DNA of 64,000 nucleotides from JBFHIJ01 sp963678775 (GCA_963678775.2 CAXXGR010000002.1:1116001-1180000); one strand, 5' to 3'; counted from the stretch's first letter, positions 48,601 to 55,491 are shown. The notes: generated by a model from the letters alone, not told the origin. Numbers and translations: made by a program.

Positions 48601-49455
48601 CCAGCTGCTGCTAAGGATTCTGTAGTGATTGGTGGTGGAAATAACGGAGTTGGTGATCATATTATCCGCTTAGATAGTGATTATGATTTGGGTGGAGTGC
48701 TTGTTGGTACTGACGCTTCTAACACCGGCACTTTAGATATGGGTGGCTTTGTTGTTACCGGAACCACTTTTACTGTAAGCCCTAATTCTACTATATATGT
48801 TGGCTCTGCTTTGGGTATTAATCCAGTTGGAGACGATAGAGGAAATGTGCAGACAACTGACGTAAGGAAGTTTGGCGGCAGTGGCAGTGAAATAAATATT
48901 GTAATGAGCGGCAGTTCAAATCAGGTAATTGGAGATGCATTCCCGACTGATTTACATAGTTTATCTATCGCAAATACTGGAGCTGTAAACGATAACACTG
49001 TTCTATTTGATCAAAATATAAGACTTACAGGGGATTTGAATTTTAATTCCGGTGTGGCTGATATCCAAAACTTTAGTCTAAATACGGCTAATAATGGCAA
49101 TGTTAATATGCTTTCCGGATCATGGCTGAGATTGAATGGAGCAAATGATTTGTCTTCTACAATAACCGGATATTCAAATTACAATTTGGATCTTGGTTCA
49201 GTGATAGAATTTTATGGCGATAATCAAATTATTTCTAATCTGCCTGCTAATCTTACAAGCGGTTTGGCAACTGTCTGGGCTAACATGAACGGCACGAAAT
49301 TTGTTACATCTTCTTTGCTTATTAGAGGTGATTTATATATACAGAATGCTGCTACGCTACAAAACAACCCTACTGTAGATGCTTTGCAGATAAACGGAGA
49401 TGTATATAATGCTGCTCTGATAAATAATGACGGTGTTATACAGTTGTGCAATTAA
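36658..49455 (+). CDS. Giant 4265-residue secreted adhesin-like repeat protein
   Basis: One unbroken frame of 12.8 kb. A signal peptide (about residues 1-23, ILFLPFYAMKG) is followed by beta-helix-like text rich in Asn, Gly, Thr, Ser, Asp and poor in Lys/Arg. Seven composite units recur: a [R/K]-aromatic-W element (codons near 38644, 40693, 41992, 43258, 45424, 46780, 48241), then, 250-275 bases later, a YS...G.W....W module (near 38900, 40951, 42241, 43510, 45681, 47059, 48499) such as FYSVADGNWSNPATWS. Each is followed by D-x-V/I-x-I-G-D-G strands. No catalytic domain is recognised and there is no clear T9SS tail; it ends INNDGVIQLCN. The role is inferred: surface adhesin or sheath component. 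No frameshift is visible. Confidence 0.8.
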   Translation: MLKLKTIYIILILFLPFYAMKGQSNLFNLGSNSVVSVKNNALIKVNGNLTISTGASLSETGASQINISGDLENNGNVNSDLGEVAFVGSGDSEIKGNNTPDLNNVSVNKDVATDHLYLDNNANLTGNLLVGSGIFQFVNTQSRLLDIDGNISISANGQMDVQSSFINHSLYLAGDLENNGILDFKILNGSVNVTFNGAGNSVLYGLGATTDFALINIDKDNTTDEVRVSPVGQNLSTLTAADGFLTLTSGIFHFMGEGVLSFSNTFFTPAANIYNIPAGTGLWLENSGVTVTAQDASLSLAGLLRINGADYNIGSGSTDRSLFYSDGAELTIESGNLDINSGLVRNLAQDNSSITFTMTGGEINLASVRSAINTRAVFDIGYSNSTFNMSGGDIYLAQNAATFANGDYYVKTSNGTVTGGRLIIKSSTSTDSQQEFRLNSDMPVGELLMTTDNNPRVDVLNNLTVLGDVTLTRRGMQASSYDLTVGGQWNNNSATIASFDYGTSNVIFNGALDQIIGGSQSTNFYELSANKTGGNLIINHDLDILSAIRLVSNTILDMQSNDITIEVNAQIFSDFGSNKDFTASKYIMNSGGATGGRLIRMIQNNPVLPMAEFIIFPIGTPGTYTFAWIRPLNGTYNSNPGIAVRAIPAEHPQVKKNNVSLAKYWEISTVGNVSPGVQGTTLRFLYDQTEVQGSEGNYHIIKYSGGSWFYDPALSNNIDFGNNYIRPERFSGDFTGDWTAGEEDAVAAKYYSIADGNYNSPATWSRNSYGDPIVSTTAPNSNTDIVFIGDGKTVSLSANTAAARRLQIDSTGTLMCDNYVVSSTVDTFLLKSGGGLGIGHSGSISKTANDGNIRASYRFYSNDAMYIMTGNNNQSVRDIPARVSALVIDKSNSSNTVTLNKSIVIGDSLIINEGILNQVNDSYFLDGEAPGKFFTMRGGTLILKDEYPNNYLPATMTGGTLDFFGITGVSVPSDASTPGVLRYNNLTFRGDRGYNKITFNPTGQINIAGDLDISNADFANFSETWLSTNGSTIAFVGDGNQNISRRTALNNQWGRMNYYNLVIGGTGNKILSDNIDYIVTNNVTINSGTLVMNNGNNELEVSGNWTNNGGGFDYGNNRSVIFKSISGDENQVASANVPFYRVEIDGAGTVRFTDEMTIENEVQINSGATFAGGNAATLHVLGLWDNNGLQFAPGNSTVSFDGNTTQTINTADFNEEVFYNLTINNQNYVDVNANGGSTPNRLWVQNDLHLERGYLNLPAVDDYIRVDGNSTRNATDASSAYVLGNFRQFVERNAATYTIPVGYNTGGGAFTGIELEMNGSGGTEGYLNIYTDDVAANSPRFNEISRKWELSIPTASTFNLGVRTYDIVFNFHPNDAVGFNTAVFETRRRTDAINWIAPNTGVRTATSTESLNNNTLAAIGSITEFIVGESSYSIFYSVADGNWSNPATWSTVSWGGPAELVVTPLPSDSIRIGDGFTVNLDANFTIDVDKAVVVETAGVSNSPGRLELGTNQISGNGAFVVKSGGIVGIGDANGITAAASSGNIQTTIRDYNYNNSNNSYFVFNSSSAQITGDGLPATVGGLVANSSVGVTLSKPVTVLDSFLIESNYLDVSTSNHKLTLGSNWINNGSFVPRNGTVEFIGNANKEITKLSNETFYNLTINKNSGNVVLTDNSVTVDNNLTFTNGNLDSRINSQTVILSDGGSVIRTSGHVDGELRKYLDTGDLPVATFEVGYGLSYTPVNIDVNGTAGTAGFVGITSNDGDHSEFLTAALNPDKNVQRFWSVNAYGFDLGATRTYDITLNFLYPDDIRGGADPTLFEVRRYNLGWNIPIVGARTNSSTQAISMSDLGIDFMVGEPGGSGRVFYSIASGAWNTVGNWSEVSYGGAASVNYPDLNTDIIFIGDDKYIDLDANRQVSSITVENGGKLDFSDYVISGTQFTLKKDGILEIASIDGITSSGASGNVQTSIRNYNHSNHNSAKLIYSGDAVTTGDGIPSTVADVIFNTSGTIALQKDIAVSDSVLISSGTLSANNYNISISGNFVNNSGFAATLSALKFQGANNQYLTGSSITDLNIFELDKTAGNVNMGNSITIANRLEYLSNAKIILNQNDITIAQNASIIGTALGSNQMIVADGTLTSGRIIKQYTDGVGAVRTIDIPLGIGNNYYGAEIDLVADFAAAQLEIRVINGKHPNRRAGYDDVLDKYWSINTSGISNIQDVAGTEYKFYYAPTDVNGTASLYGAARYTGFGWDIDLGATSVASPSPMDIQQYQTLSGDWTAGYPNSFRSGQIYYSISSGNWDNNLTWSNQSHTGDASRFYPGRLENDTVYIASDDVVLYNLSTVGVGYLSIGASGYGRLNFTSGNQALDVNGNLFVDTQGAINDDNSGSRDDTLYVSGDFTVNSSGGSNFVDLDVASQRKTTIVFDGNTNSNIAGEGSIDLFEIIIDKDDKSNQVINQSFAWSSAISNMLVNNRQYFSMLTGTFVHDVNTQITLDANTTSNDGNQWPDDNPSKNFMIASNTGLDIRQGEVIVNDDMICGTNCSIDISGGIFRVGVGNNENFVYGLNNTFTMTGGEMIIASCFTPEIDRTSSEPIGSMNFTMHGGTLTVMDVRSFQTGNLYGFGLLQNSTMTWTDGFIIYANPTDGGFDYVVKAGSWTVTGGTVQFGIVGNTLGSAGKRHSFGSVSPVYNMRVIETRRNSSRDCSCILAEDNNYVLNDIYIGPNGTLDLDGRNLYVGGDFINEGKFTPDGRNWNSGGSRILTFNGAGDQIFQNTNTYNNSQSGNSMNNEPFYEVVVDKPSGKLILGDYARSYMPIRNTLVFAENNVAAIDARTNDHYVQMTPRGGAGDIEEVSRNGLGHVDGRLIQNFYNGSVDYRLYHIGAGDDYTPSEVQFNGSFTSGPIDMITYGTDPAGLPDNDEDIDLTRNIQRYWSIEDNGAFNLGSADYDLTLHFISPQDIRNSSNWTLYKHFRFPLPPGPAPVDYTQLNNVVRTDTSTQSLANDVFGHYMIAELTGTRFYSVANGLWDDPATWSKLGYGGTPEVVDYPQYVGDEAYIGDGYTVTLTNLVPDIKSTVVETHDGAAGKLQIQDDAWVSGQSFVLKDSCYLATQHNTGLQPVGIDDGSIRTIERVFGVSHYIFNSDIDFQVTGSALPDYMLSLSVVNTAPSDGFRVVTNNNSNEITIYDSLDVQSGLFDAGGGIESYSIRGGMYFGSMGDLKTNTRVFDIEGNRTQYIRLDKDDSIRFRQLNIYKTAALDSVIIDARGDDSHIRITNRLRFGGGNQAYIKILNDSRLVINEGASLDRQGVTPFGHIDGFLSKPIAAGATNKKFEIGYGPTYAPATVILDAGTAGGTYGFLNAKNIMPVPDEPYYGNRMDYNVRVPRYWKLLADANNGLALGDRELNLRFEMPAAEGSIINQDNAVIRRRSIPTEAPEWQDRREIDLVWNIASVATVELKTNPTQSWPGFGDFFIGEKAARIFYSQGDGVWNNHDSWAFDAAGTVLVPVGEYPNPDWDSPEGFEFEYRDSVVIQNSDVITLNTRPEIAYIDIRDNGKLVLTDTTYLSQSVRGQSTFNMGDNATLEIRTTDGIEPYTDGGVGDGVVRFENRTFEPTTNFGFAGVGDHYFGSDFPGIINNIYVDSEGDAASITALAPKDVTINGALDIKSGNVRPRDNNSALHFSGDLSLAAGTSFDATLDYLGSPVTTTNYIEGSGASNQVISGDGLLVFDNLEMNRGAGNGVLYADKSMEIAGILDMQSGSNANAQIFEIGDNGNLSISSANPNAIIDYGNNNYIRTSETSGSLCREITVNEIYVYPLGSLDGGLSHFVPATLAAGAVGADGQVCVRTSRGTHATLSGGHAELPDDRTEDYIQRYWAVTGVTTDISGRLSFIYDDDDITTDESNIQSIGRWSNPFESTPGSWLAVSGSVTSGSNTFDTDVQIPFSDFTGDWTIANDGAFRSIFYSRQSGLWSDENSWTYSKNHIGPISGPGLYPAAAKDSVVIGGGNNGVGDHIIRLDSDYDLGGVLVGTDASNTGTLDMGGFVVTGTTFTVSPNSTIYVGSALGINPVGDDRGNVQTTDVRKFGGSGSEINIVMSGSSNQVIGDAFPTDLHSLSIANTGAVNDNTVLFDQNIRLTGDLNFNSGVADIQNFSLNTANNGNVNMLSGSWLRLNGANDLSSTITGYSNYNLDLGSVIEFYGDNQIISNLPANLTSGLATVWANMNGTKFVTSSLLIRGDLYIQNAATLQNNPTVDALQINGDVYNAALINNDGVIQLCN
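38640..48620 (+). repeat. Seven composite repeat units in the giant surface gene
   Basis: Unit starts by the YS...G.W module: about 38900, 40951, 42241, 43510, 45681, 47059, 48499. Spacing varies (1.27-2.17 kb) because beta-helix filler between modules changes length. The upstream element (KYW, RKW, RFW, KYW, RYW, RYW, RYW) precedes its module at a nearly fixed 250-275 bases each time. Divergence between copies is high at the DNA level, so these are old duplications. Confidence 0.85.
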
Positions 49456-49689
49456 AAAATTAGCTGACTATTGAAATTGAATTTAACTTTAAATTGGTAT
49501 ACAATAAGCAACAATACGTATGATTACAATGAGTCTTTATAGTTAGGCTAACTGCTTGAAAATAAAGGGATTAAAACTAGGTAGAAATACTTAAGAAAAT
49601 CTTGAAATGATTTTGTACATTGAATTACGTATTAAAACAAGAAGATAACTAAAATTACGTATATATTTCAACAAACAGGGAGAAATCCT

Positions 49690-51963
49690 ATGAGATTCTT
49701 TACAAGAAACTGGAAAAGGTATAGTGCAATCGCTCTATTAGCGCTTGGATTACTTACCATTGACGGTGAAGCTCAGACTTTGAAAAATCAGTCTTCCGGT
49801 CGTATAGTTAATGCTGGTACGATCAAGTTTACTTGTCCTACAGGGCAATTCCAAAATGATGCAGCTATGGCTTCTACTCCATTGACCAATACCGGTACAA
49901 TCGAGTTTGAAGAAAATGCTTCTGCAAGTGGTGTATCACAATTTACCGACCTAACAGGCGCAGTGGCAGGTAATGCCTTCGGTCTAAGTGTAGCTAACAG
50001 AGTACCGGGTACTGTAATTTATAACGGTGCAGGCGCTCAAACTGTTCAGTCTGGTTTGTATTTAGAAAACCTGGACTTTGCAGGCTCAGGCAACAAAACA
50101 TTCGATGGTGATGTTTATGTTTCAGGTGCTTATTCTGTAACTTCAGGCTCGCCGGTGTATGTTAATGCCGGTGGTAGTGGTGGTGGAATGACTTTCACTT
50201 ATGACGGTACATTAGCTCAGTCTGTTTATGCCGGTGCAGTTCCATATTATAACTTAAGATTTATGGATGCTGGTGTTAAAACTTTGACAAGTGGCGATAT
50301 TGCTTCAGCTACTAACGATGTAGAAATTGATGGTGATACTCGTGCTTCTGGTGTAGTAAATATTGATGGTAATCTAACTGTAGGTCACTCATTACTACAA
50401 GAAGCAGGTGCTGGTAATCTGGTTATTGATAATAATGCAGATGCAAACACAGGTTCAATTCTTCTTGCCGGAACTACTGCAGGAACAGGTAACTCTCTCT
50501 TAGAAGCTACTACTAATATTAACAATGGTGGTATTTTAAGAACTACAGGCGATGGTCTTTTGACTGTTGCTACTACAGGTACATTAAATGCCAATGATGG
50601 TACTTTAGACTTGGTTAGTGGTGATGCTGATATCAATGGTACTTTAGCAGCTACTGCAACAGCAGGTAATATTTCTGTTGCTCAGCAAAGAACTTTAACT
50701 ATATCAGGTGCATTTACTAATGCAGGCGATGGTACAAACTTAGCATTTGCTGATGAAACTGCTACAGGTGATGATCTTGCTTCTACAGTAATCTATGATG
50801 GTACTGCAGCACAAACTGTAGTTGCTACTACTTCAGGCAATCCTTATGCTAACTTAACAGTTATAAATACTGCAGGTGCAACTCCTGGTGGTGCAATATA
50901 TGTTGCTAATGACTGGACTCTTGGCGATGCTGATTTTGATATGGCTGCAAATACTCTATTCATGACAGATAATGCTGCAACTGCTGCATATAACACTGAC
51001 CATGAAGTAATTGGACGAATGAATCGTACTATGGGTGTTGCAGGTCCTTTGACGTTTAATAACGCCTCTACTACTGTTGCTGTATCAACTGCTCCTGCCA
51101 GCTTAACAGACTTAACATTAAATGTTCAACCTGGCGGTTACTCTACTGATGCAACATACAGTGCTCACTACGATAACACTTTAGATGTTGATCGTCTGAT
51201 TACTTATGATTATAACCAATCTGCAGCTGACTGGGTAGCAGCTTTTGAATATGGTTACAAAAAATCAGAAGAACCAGCTTATCCTGCTAACCCTGCAGGT
51301 GGTAATTATGACCATAATTCACTTAGATACCGTGAGTTAACTGCTGCAGATGCTTCTGAAAAAGTTGCTACAGGTAGTGCGACAGGTGATGAATATGCAG
51401 GTGCAGTATTTGCGAACAGAAGTTTAGCAGGTATTACTCCGGGTACAACAACTCTTGCACAGATTGGTGACCCTGCCCCATTATTCTTGCGTGGTGGTCC
51501 AACAACATTCATCTCAATTACAGATGGTCGTTGGGCAAATCCAAATACATGGGATGAAGGTGCAGAACCGGGACCTGGCGATTTCACAATTATTGCAACC
51601 GGAACACAGGTTCACGCAGGTGGTGTTGGTTCTAATGGTCGTGATCCTTATAACACACCGGAAGCTCATCCAACTCAGTTGACAGCTGGTTGTACAGTTC
51701 AAACAGGAGCTGGTTTGATATTTGGTAATAATGACAATGTAAGTTTCTCATTGAGTGCAGGTGCTTCAATGACAGTTGAGTCAGGTGCGGATGTTGATCC
51801 TAATCAAGCAGACTTCTCTACTTTCTTGTCAACAACTCCTGGTAGTTCAGCAGGTCGTGGTTTGATTATCTATGAAGGTTCAAACCCAACAATTTTGAAA
51901 ACTCCAACATTGGATAACGCCGGTTTAATCTATAATGATGGCGAAATTCAAGTTTGTGACTAA
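49690..51963 (+). CDS. 757-residue S-layer-like surface protein, relative of the giant
   Basis: Signal peptide MRFFTRNWKRYSAIALLALG to about residue 28 (ending GEAQ). The mature protein is beta-rich, strongly acidic (many Asp, few Lys/Arg), rich in Ala, Gly, Thr and Asn. It carries one copy of the giant's module near 51501 (FISITDGRWANPNTWDEG) and ends IYNDGEIQVCD, almost the same cap as the giant. The codons look uniform and strong (GGT, GCT, ACT, AAC, GTT). GGGAG sits before the ATG, a 234-base leader region lies upstream, and a perfect terminator follows. This suggests high, independent expression, as for a structural S-layer or sheath protein; that role is inference. No T9SS tail is recognised. 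Confidence 0.75.
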   Translation: MRFFTRNWKRYSAIALLALGLLTIDGEAQTLKNQSSGRIVNAGTIKFTCPTGQFQNDAAMASTPLTNTGTIEFEENASASGVSQFTDLTGAVAGNAFGLSVANRVPGTVIYNGAGAQTVQSGLYLENLDFAGSGNKTFDGDVYVSGAYSVTSGSPVYVNAGGSGGGMTFTYDGTLAQSVYAGAVPYYNLRFMDAGVKTLTSGDIASATNDVEIDGDTRASGVVNIDGNLTVGHSLLQEAGAGNLVIDNNADANTGSILLAGTTAGTGNSLLEATTNINNGGILRTTGDGLLTVATTGTLNANDGTLDLVSGDADINGTLAATATAGNISVAQQRTLTISGAFTNAGDGTNLAFADETATGDDLASTVIYDGTAAQTVVATTSGNPYANLTVINTAGATPGGAIYVANDWTLGDADFDMAANTLFMTDNAATAAYNTDHEVIGRMNRTMGVAGPLTFNNASTTVAVSTAPASLTDLTLNVQPGGYSTDATYSAHYDNTLDVDRLITYDYNQSAADWVAAFEYGYKKSEEPAYPANPAGGNYDHNSLRYRELTAADASEKVATGSATGDEYAGAVFANRSLAGITPGTTTLAQIGDPAPLFLRGGPTTFISITDGRWANPNTWDEGAEPGPGDFTIIATGTQVHAGGVGSNGRDPYNTPEAHPTQLTAGCTVQTGAGLIFGNNDNVSFSLSAGASMTVESGADVDPNQADFSTFLSTTPGSSAGRGLIIYEGSNPTILKTPTLDNAGLIYNDGEIQVCD

Positions 51964-51973
51964 TACTATTTTT

Positions 51974-52008
51974 AATATAGAGACAAGCATTCAGCTTGTC
52001 TCTATATT
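51974..52008 (+). terminator. Strong terminator after the 757-residue surface gene
   Basis: AATATAGAGACAAGC (51974-51988), loop of five, GCTTGTCTCTATATT (51994-52008). A perfect 15-base stem, the longest in the window, then A/T-rich sequence. It isolates the gene from the one that follows. Confidence 0.95.
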
Positions 52009-52066
52009 TATATAACAACATATTCATTTTGAAGAACTCGGAAAATATAAGGATATTGTGGTATAA

Positions 52067-54166
52067 ATGTTGAAGAAACTTTACATATTATTACTGATGC
52101 TGTTTATGCTTTTTAGCTTTGTAGATGCACAAAGGCTGAAGAGTACAGGTAAGATACGTAATAATGGTAAGGGAAAGATTAAAGTAGAAGGTGCTTTAGA
52201 ATCGAAAGATAACGGTGCTGTAATTGAAAACAAAGGTAAGATAATTATTGAGGGAAATGCGAATATTAACCAAGACACACTGGGCGGTTATGTAGAGTAT
52301 AACTGGAATGAGAATGTTGCATTTCAATATGTACCTTCTTTATTTTATAAAAATGTGAGTTTCTTTGGTACTACAAAGAAATTATTAGATACTACTTATA
52401 AAAGAAATTTTGTGGCAGGTGATACACTTTTTGTAAATAATGATGTGGAAATTCGTACTGATTCTTCTCACTATATATATACTCAAGGTAGAGTAACTCA
52501 TAATGGGCATATCAATAAAACGAGTCTGAAAGGTAAACTTATCTATGAGGGAGATGATATACAGAATGTAGACGGAACAGGTGAATATAAAGAATTGGAA
52601 ATGAATAATCCGACTGCTGCTAAGGTGATAAACCAAGGCGGTTTTAGTGTAGTTACTTCGCTTGAATTGAAGAAAGGTGAGTTCCAAAATACTGACTCTA
52701 CTAATTTCATTATGGGCAATAAAAGCAAAATCGTCCGACATGTCGGTGCTTCTATCGCTTATGAGCCGCAATTAGAAGGGCAAATATCTGTAACTTACAA
52801 AGGTACAGGTTCTTTGGTATCAGGTCCGGAAATACCAAAAGGTACTGCAGACTTGGCAAACTTAGAAATAAGTAATTCTGATACTCTGTTTTTAGATAGA
52901 AACGTAGATGTAAATGATACTTTACGTGTAAATGCAAACGTGGTTACTAATGAAGATACTTTATCCTTAAGAAACAGGTTAAATCCGTTTTATGCTCCTT
53001 CTCCGGATATAGAAATAGCCGGGAACTTCAGAAGAACTGTGATAGAGGTAGGTGACACAATTTTATTAAATAACAAGTACACATTTGCACTTTTCGAATC
53101 ACTAGAAGACAAAGGTGACTTAGCGGAATTAACTTTCCACATATTACCATTGACTCAACCGGTTAATGGAAATAAAAAGGTCACAAGAAGAATTAATATT
53201 ACCGGTAAAGATTTAGCAGGCAATGAGGTTTCTGACCAATTTAAAATGCAATTCCGATATGCTTGGAGACACAATCCGGGTGAGGCAGTAGATGAAACAA
53301 ATGGTCTGAAAGTTGATGAGTTAGTGCTTCAGCGCTGGTCTGATAATAACTGGATTAATTTCAAATCTGATAAACCTTTTCTGCTTTCTGATGAATCATG
53401 GGCTTATGGTGTTAGCTCTGAAGTAAATTCTACAGGGATATTTGCCATAGGTGGTCCTGATTTTGAAATGATAGTGTTCCGTGCGAAAGTTATGTTGGAA
53501 GGGCCTTATAGAACAGGCAATTTTGCTACAATGGCTATGGATTTGAATAAACGCAATGAAATACCGCTGACACCTCCAAATAATCAATATCCTTACAACT
53601 TAGATCCAAATTTGCCAACAGTAAATGCAATTCCTGATTCGGTAGTGGATTGGGTGGTATTAGAATTTAGAAAAGAAAAAGTAAATGCTGCAGAACGATT
53701 TTTCAAAACAGCATTTATAAGATATGACGGTAGTGTAGTTGGTATAGATGGTAGTAATGATGTGATATTTGACTATGCTGACGGCATAGATTCCGGTGGT
53801 GGGGATTATTATGTATTTGTACGTCACAGGAATCACTTGATGTTACGCACTCAAAATCCATTACCACTATACCCGGATAACAATGATGTACTTTATGACT
53901 TTGCTGCTAATGGCAATTTAGTAGAAGGTGGAGTTCAGTCCCTCAAACTACTTGACATAGATAAAGATGGTTATAGACTCTTTGGTATGAGAGGCGGCTA
54001 TGAGTTTAACACTCCCGAAGATGATTTTAGATTTACTTTAGATGACGACAGGTTAGCTGCTTATAACGAATTTACACAAATTGGTTATTTGTGGGGCGAT
54101 TATAATATGGATGGTATCGTCAACACTAGAGACTTTAATATTAGCTGGAATAATAGAATTAAATAA
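52067..54166 (+). CDS. 699-residue exported protein with dockerin-like C-terminal loop
   Basis: Signal peptide MLKKLYILLLMLFMLFSFVD and cleavage near DAQ. The N-terminus (KSTGKIRNNGKGKIKVEG, AVIENKGKIIIEG) has the same N-x-G-x-I rungs as the 757-residue and giant proteins. Residues about 465-660 form a block common in exported Bacteroidota proteins (FRAKVMLEGPYRTGNFATMA, VVDWVVLEFRKEK, YYVFVRHRNHL). The last 25 residues are GYLWGDYNMDGIVNTRDFNI, then SWNN: an EF-hand/dockerin-like loop (D-x-N-x-D-G-x-V-x-x-x-D). It follows the terminator after a 100-base gap and probably belongs with the next genes. Likely a calcium-binding surface protein; the partner is unknown. Confidence 0.75.
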   Translation: MLKKLYILLLMLFMLFSFVDAQRLKSTGKIRNNGKGKIKVEGALESKDNGAVIENKGKIIIEGNANINQDTLGGYVEYNWNENVAFQYVPSLFYKNVSFFGTTKKLLDTTYKRNFVAGDTLFVNNDVEIRTDSSHYIYTQGRVTHNGHINKTSLKGKLIYEGDDIQNVDGTGEYKELEMNNPTAAKVINQGGFSVVTSLELKKGEFQNTDSTNFIMGNKSKIVRHVGASIAYEPQLEGQISVTYKGTGSLVSGPEIPKGTADLANLEISNSDTLFLDRNVDVNDTLRVNANVVTNEDTLSLRNRLNPFYAPSPDIEIAGNFRRTVIEVGDTILLNNKYTFALFESLEDKGDLAELTFHILPLTQPVNGNKKVTRRINITGKDLAGNEVSDQFKMQFRYAWRHNPGEAVDETNGLKVDELVLQRWSDNNWINFKSDKPFLLSDESWAYGVSSEVNSTGIFAIGGPDFEMIVFRAKVMLEGPYRTGNFATMAMDLNKRNEIPLTPPNNQYPYNLDPNLPTVNAIPDSVVDWVVLEFRKEKVNAAERFFKTAFIRYDGSVVGIDGSNDVIFDYADGIDSGGGDYYVFVRHRNHLMLRTQNPLPLYPDNNDVLYDFAANGNLVEGGVQSLKLLDIDKDGYRLFGMRGGYEFNTPEDDFRFTLDDDRLAAYNEFTQIGYLWGDYNMDGIVNTRDFNISWNNRIK

Positions 54167-54205
54167 TAAAATGAATTAGTGGTTTGTATCTAATAATCGA
54201 ATGAA

Positions 54206-55486
54206 ATGAAAAAACTGACGCTATACATATTGACTTTGTTACTCTTTACAAGTGGGCTTTTTTCACAAGAAAAGGCTGCTTTTGTGCAGATATATGATAC
54301 GTATAGATTATCAGAAGATGTACTGAGTTTCCGTTTGATAATGGGAAGAAGTAGCGAAAGATGGTACAAATTTGCGAATGGTACATATCAGTTTGAGTTT
54401 GCAGATGGTTCACCTATCAATTCTACATTGTATAATTTTCGTTTTATAAGCTCTGATTTGGAGCTTGCAACAGTAGCAGGTGGTGGAGATTTAGATAAAA
54501 CAGCTTATACTATAGACCCCGTTGTTTTTAATGACCGATTTAGTGTTACGATAGTAGGTCCTGAGCTTTTAGATGATTGTGAAACAATCCCAACAGACGA
54601 TACGGTATTGCTCGGAGAGTTTCAAATTAGCACAAAAGATGGCTCAACAGTGCCTGATGTGTTGAATTGGAAACAGCCATATTTATTTTACCAAGCTTGC
54701 GCTTATAAAACAGATAAAGATTCTTTAGATGGTTTTATTACAAGATTTACGGTCGAAGACAATATAGAGATGCATGATGAGATTGGCTCTATTGTTGAGT
54801 TTAGAGATGATGATTCTGAAAGACCGACAATGAGATTGGTTGAGTTTACTGCTGAGTATATAGGTGGTAAACATGTAAAATTGGATTGGAGAACTGAAGA
54901 AGAAGCTTATAATAAGGGTTTTATATTAAGGCGAGCTCCTCGACCTGATATGACACTACAAACTCAAGATTTAGATTTTTCTCATGAAGTGGCAAATCAC
55001 TTTGAAGATACTCGTTTGATAGGTAATGGAACAACTAAGCTGACACACTCTTATCAATATTATAATGATACAGTGCAGTATAGAGGTGGCGATTATTGTT
55101 ATGAATTGCTCTATGAAGATTATGAAGGTACAGTAAGGTCATTAGCTTATGCTTGTGCCCCGGTTCCAAATGCGGTTATTGTATATGCATCACCTTCAGA
55201 TAATCCTTTTAAAGTATCAACGGATATTAGCTACATTGTAGATGATAATGTAACTCTAAGTGTTACAGTTTATGATCTTGGGGGTAAAGAAATAACAAAG
55301 TTGGCAGACGAATCAGGCAGAATACTTGATGGAGTGTTTGTTTCCAAAGGTGAACATGTTACAACATTTCATGCCGACGAACTTGCCTCGCAAGGTATGT
55401 ACGATGTAATATTTATAGCACATCCGATAGATGACCCTTCTGTAGAGCTTTCCAGAGCGGTTGTAAAACTTCAATTGATGAGGTAG
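54206..55486 (+). CDS. 426-residue exported protein with T9SS-like C-terminal domain
   Basis: Signal peptide MKKLTLYILTLLLFTSGLFS, then a domain of about 150 residues (VQIYDTYRLSEDVLSFRLIM, WYKFANGTYQFEF, FNDRFSVTIVG, VLLGEFQIST) with the strand pattern of cohesin-like domains. That likeness is my inference and weak. The C-terminal 100 residues have NAVIVYASPSDNPFKVSTDI, LSVTVYDLGGKEITKL and a final VVKLQLMR, resembling a T9SS type A or FlgD-Ig tail. ATG 54206 is used. It is 39 bases after the previous gene and five bases before the next. Confidence 0.7.
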   Translation: MKKLTLYILTLLLFTSGLFSQEKAAFVQIYDTYRLSEDVLSFRLIMGRSSERWYKFANGTYQFEFADGSPINSTLYNFRFISSDLELATVAGGGDLDKTAYTIDPVVFNDRFSVTIVGPELLDDCETIPTDDTVLLGEFQISTKDGSTVPDVLNWKQPYLFYQACAYKTDKDSLDGFITRFTVEDNIEMHDEIGSIVEFRDDDSERPTMRLVEFTAEYIGGKHVKLDWRTEEEAYNKGFILRRAPRPDMTLQTQDLDFSHEVANHFEDTRLIGNGTTKLTHSYQYYNDTVQYRGGDYCYELLYEDYEGTVRSLAYACAPVPNAVIVYASPSDNPFKVSTDISYIVDDNVTLSVTVYDLGGKEITKLADESGRILDGVFVSKGEHVTTFHADELASQGMYDVIFIAHPIDDPSVELSRAVVKLQLMR

Positions 55487-55491
55487 GAGTA

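Noticed and set aside
36658..49455. T9SS type A tail on the giant protein
   Set aside because: The last 100 residues lack the NP...G...Y pattern seen in the 55492 protein; the end is a different short cap.
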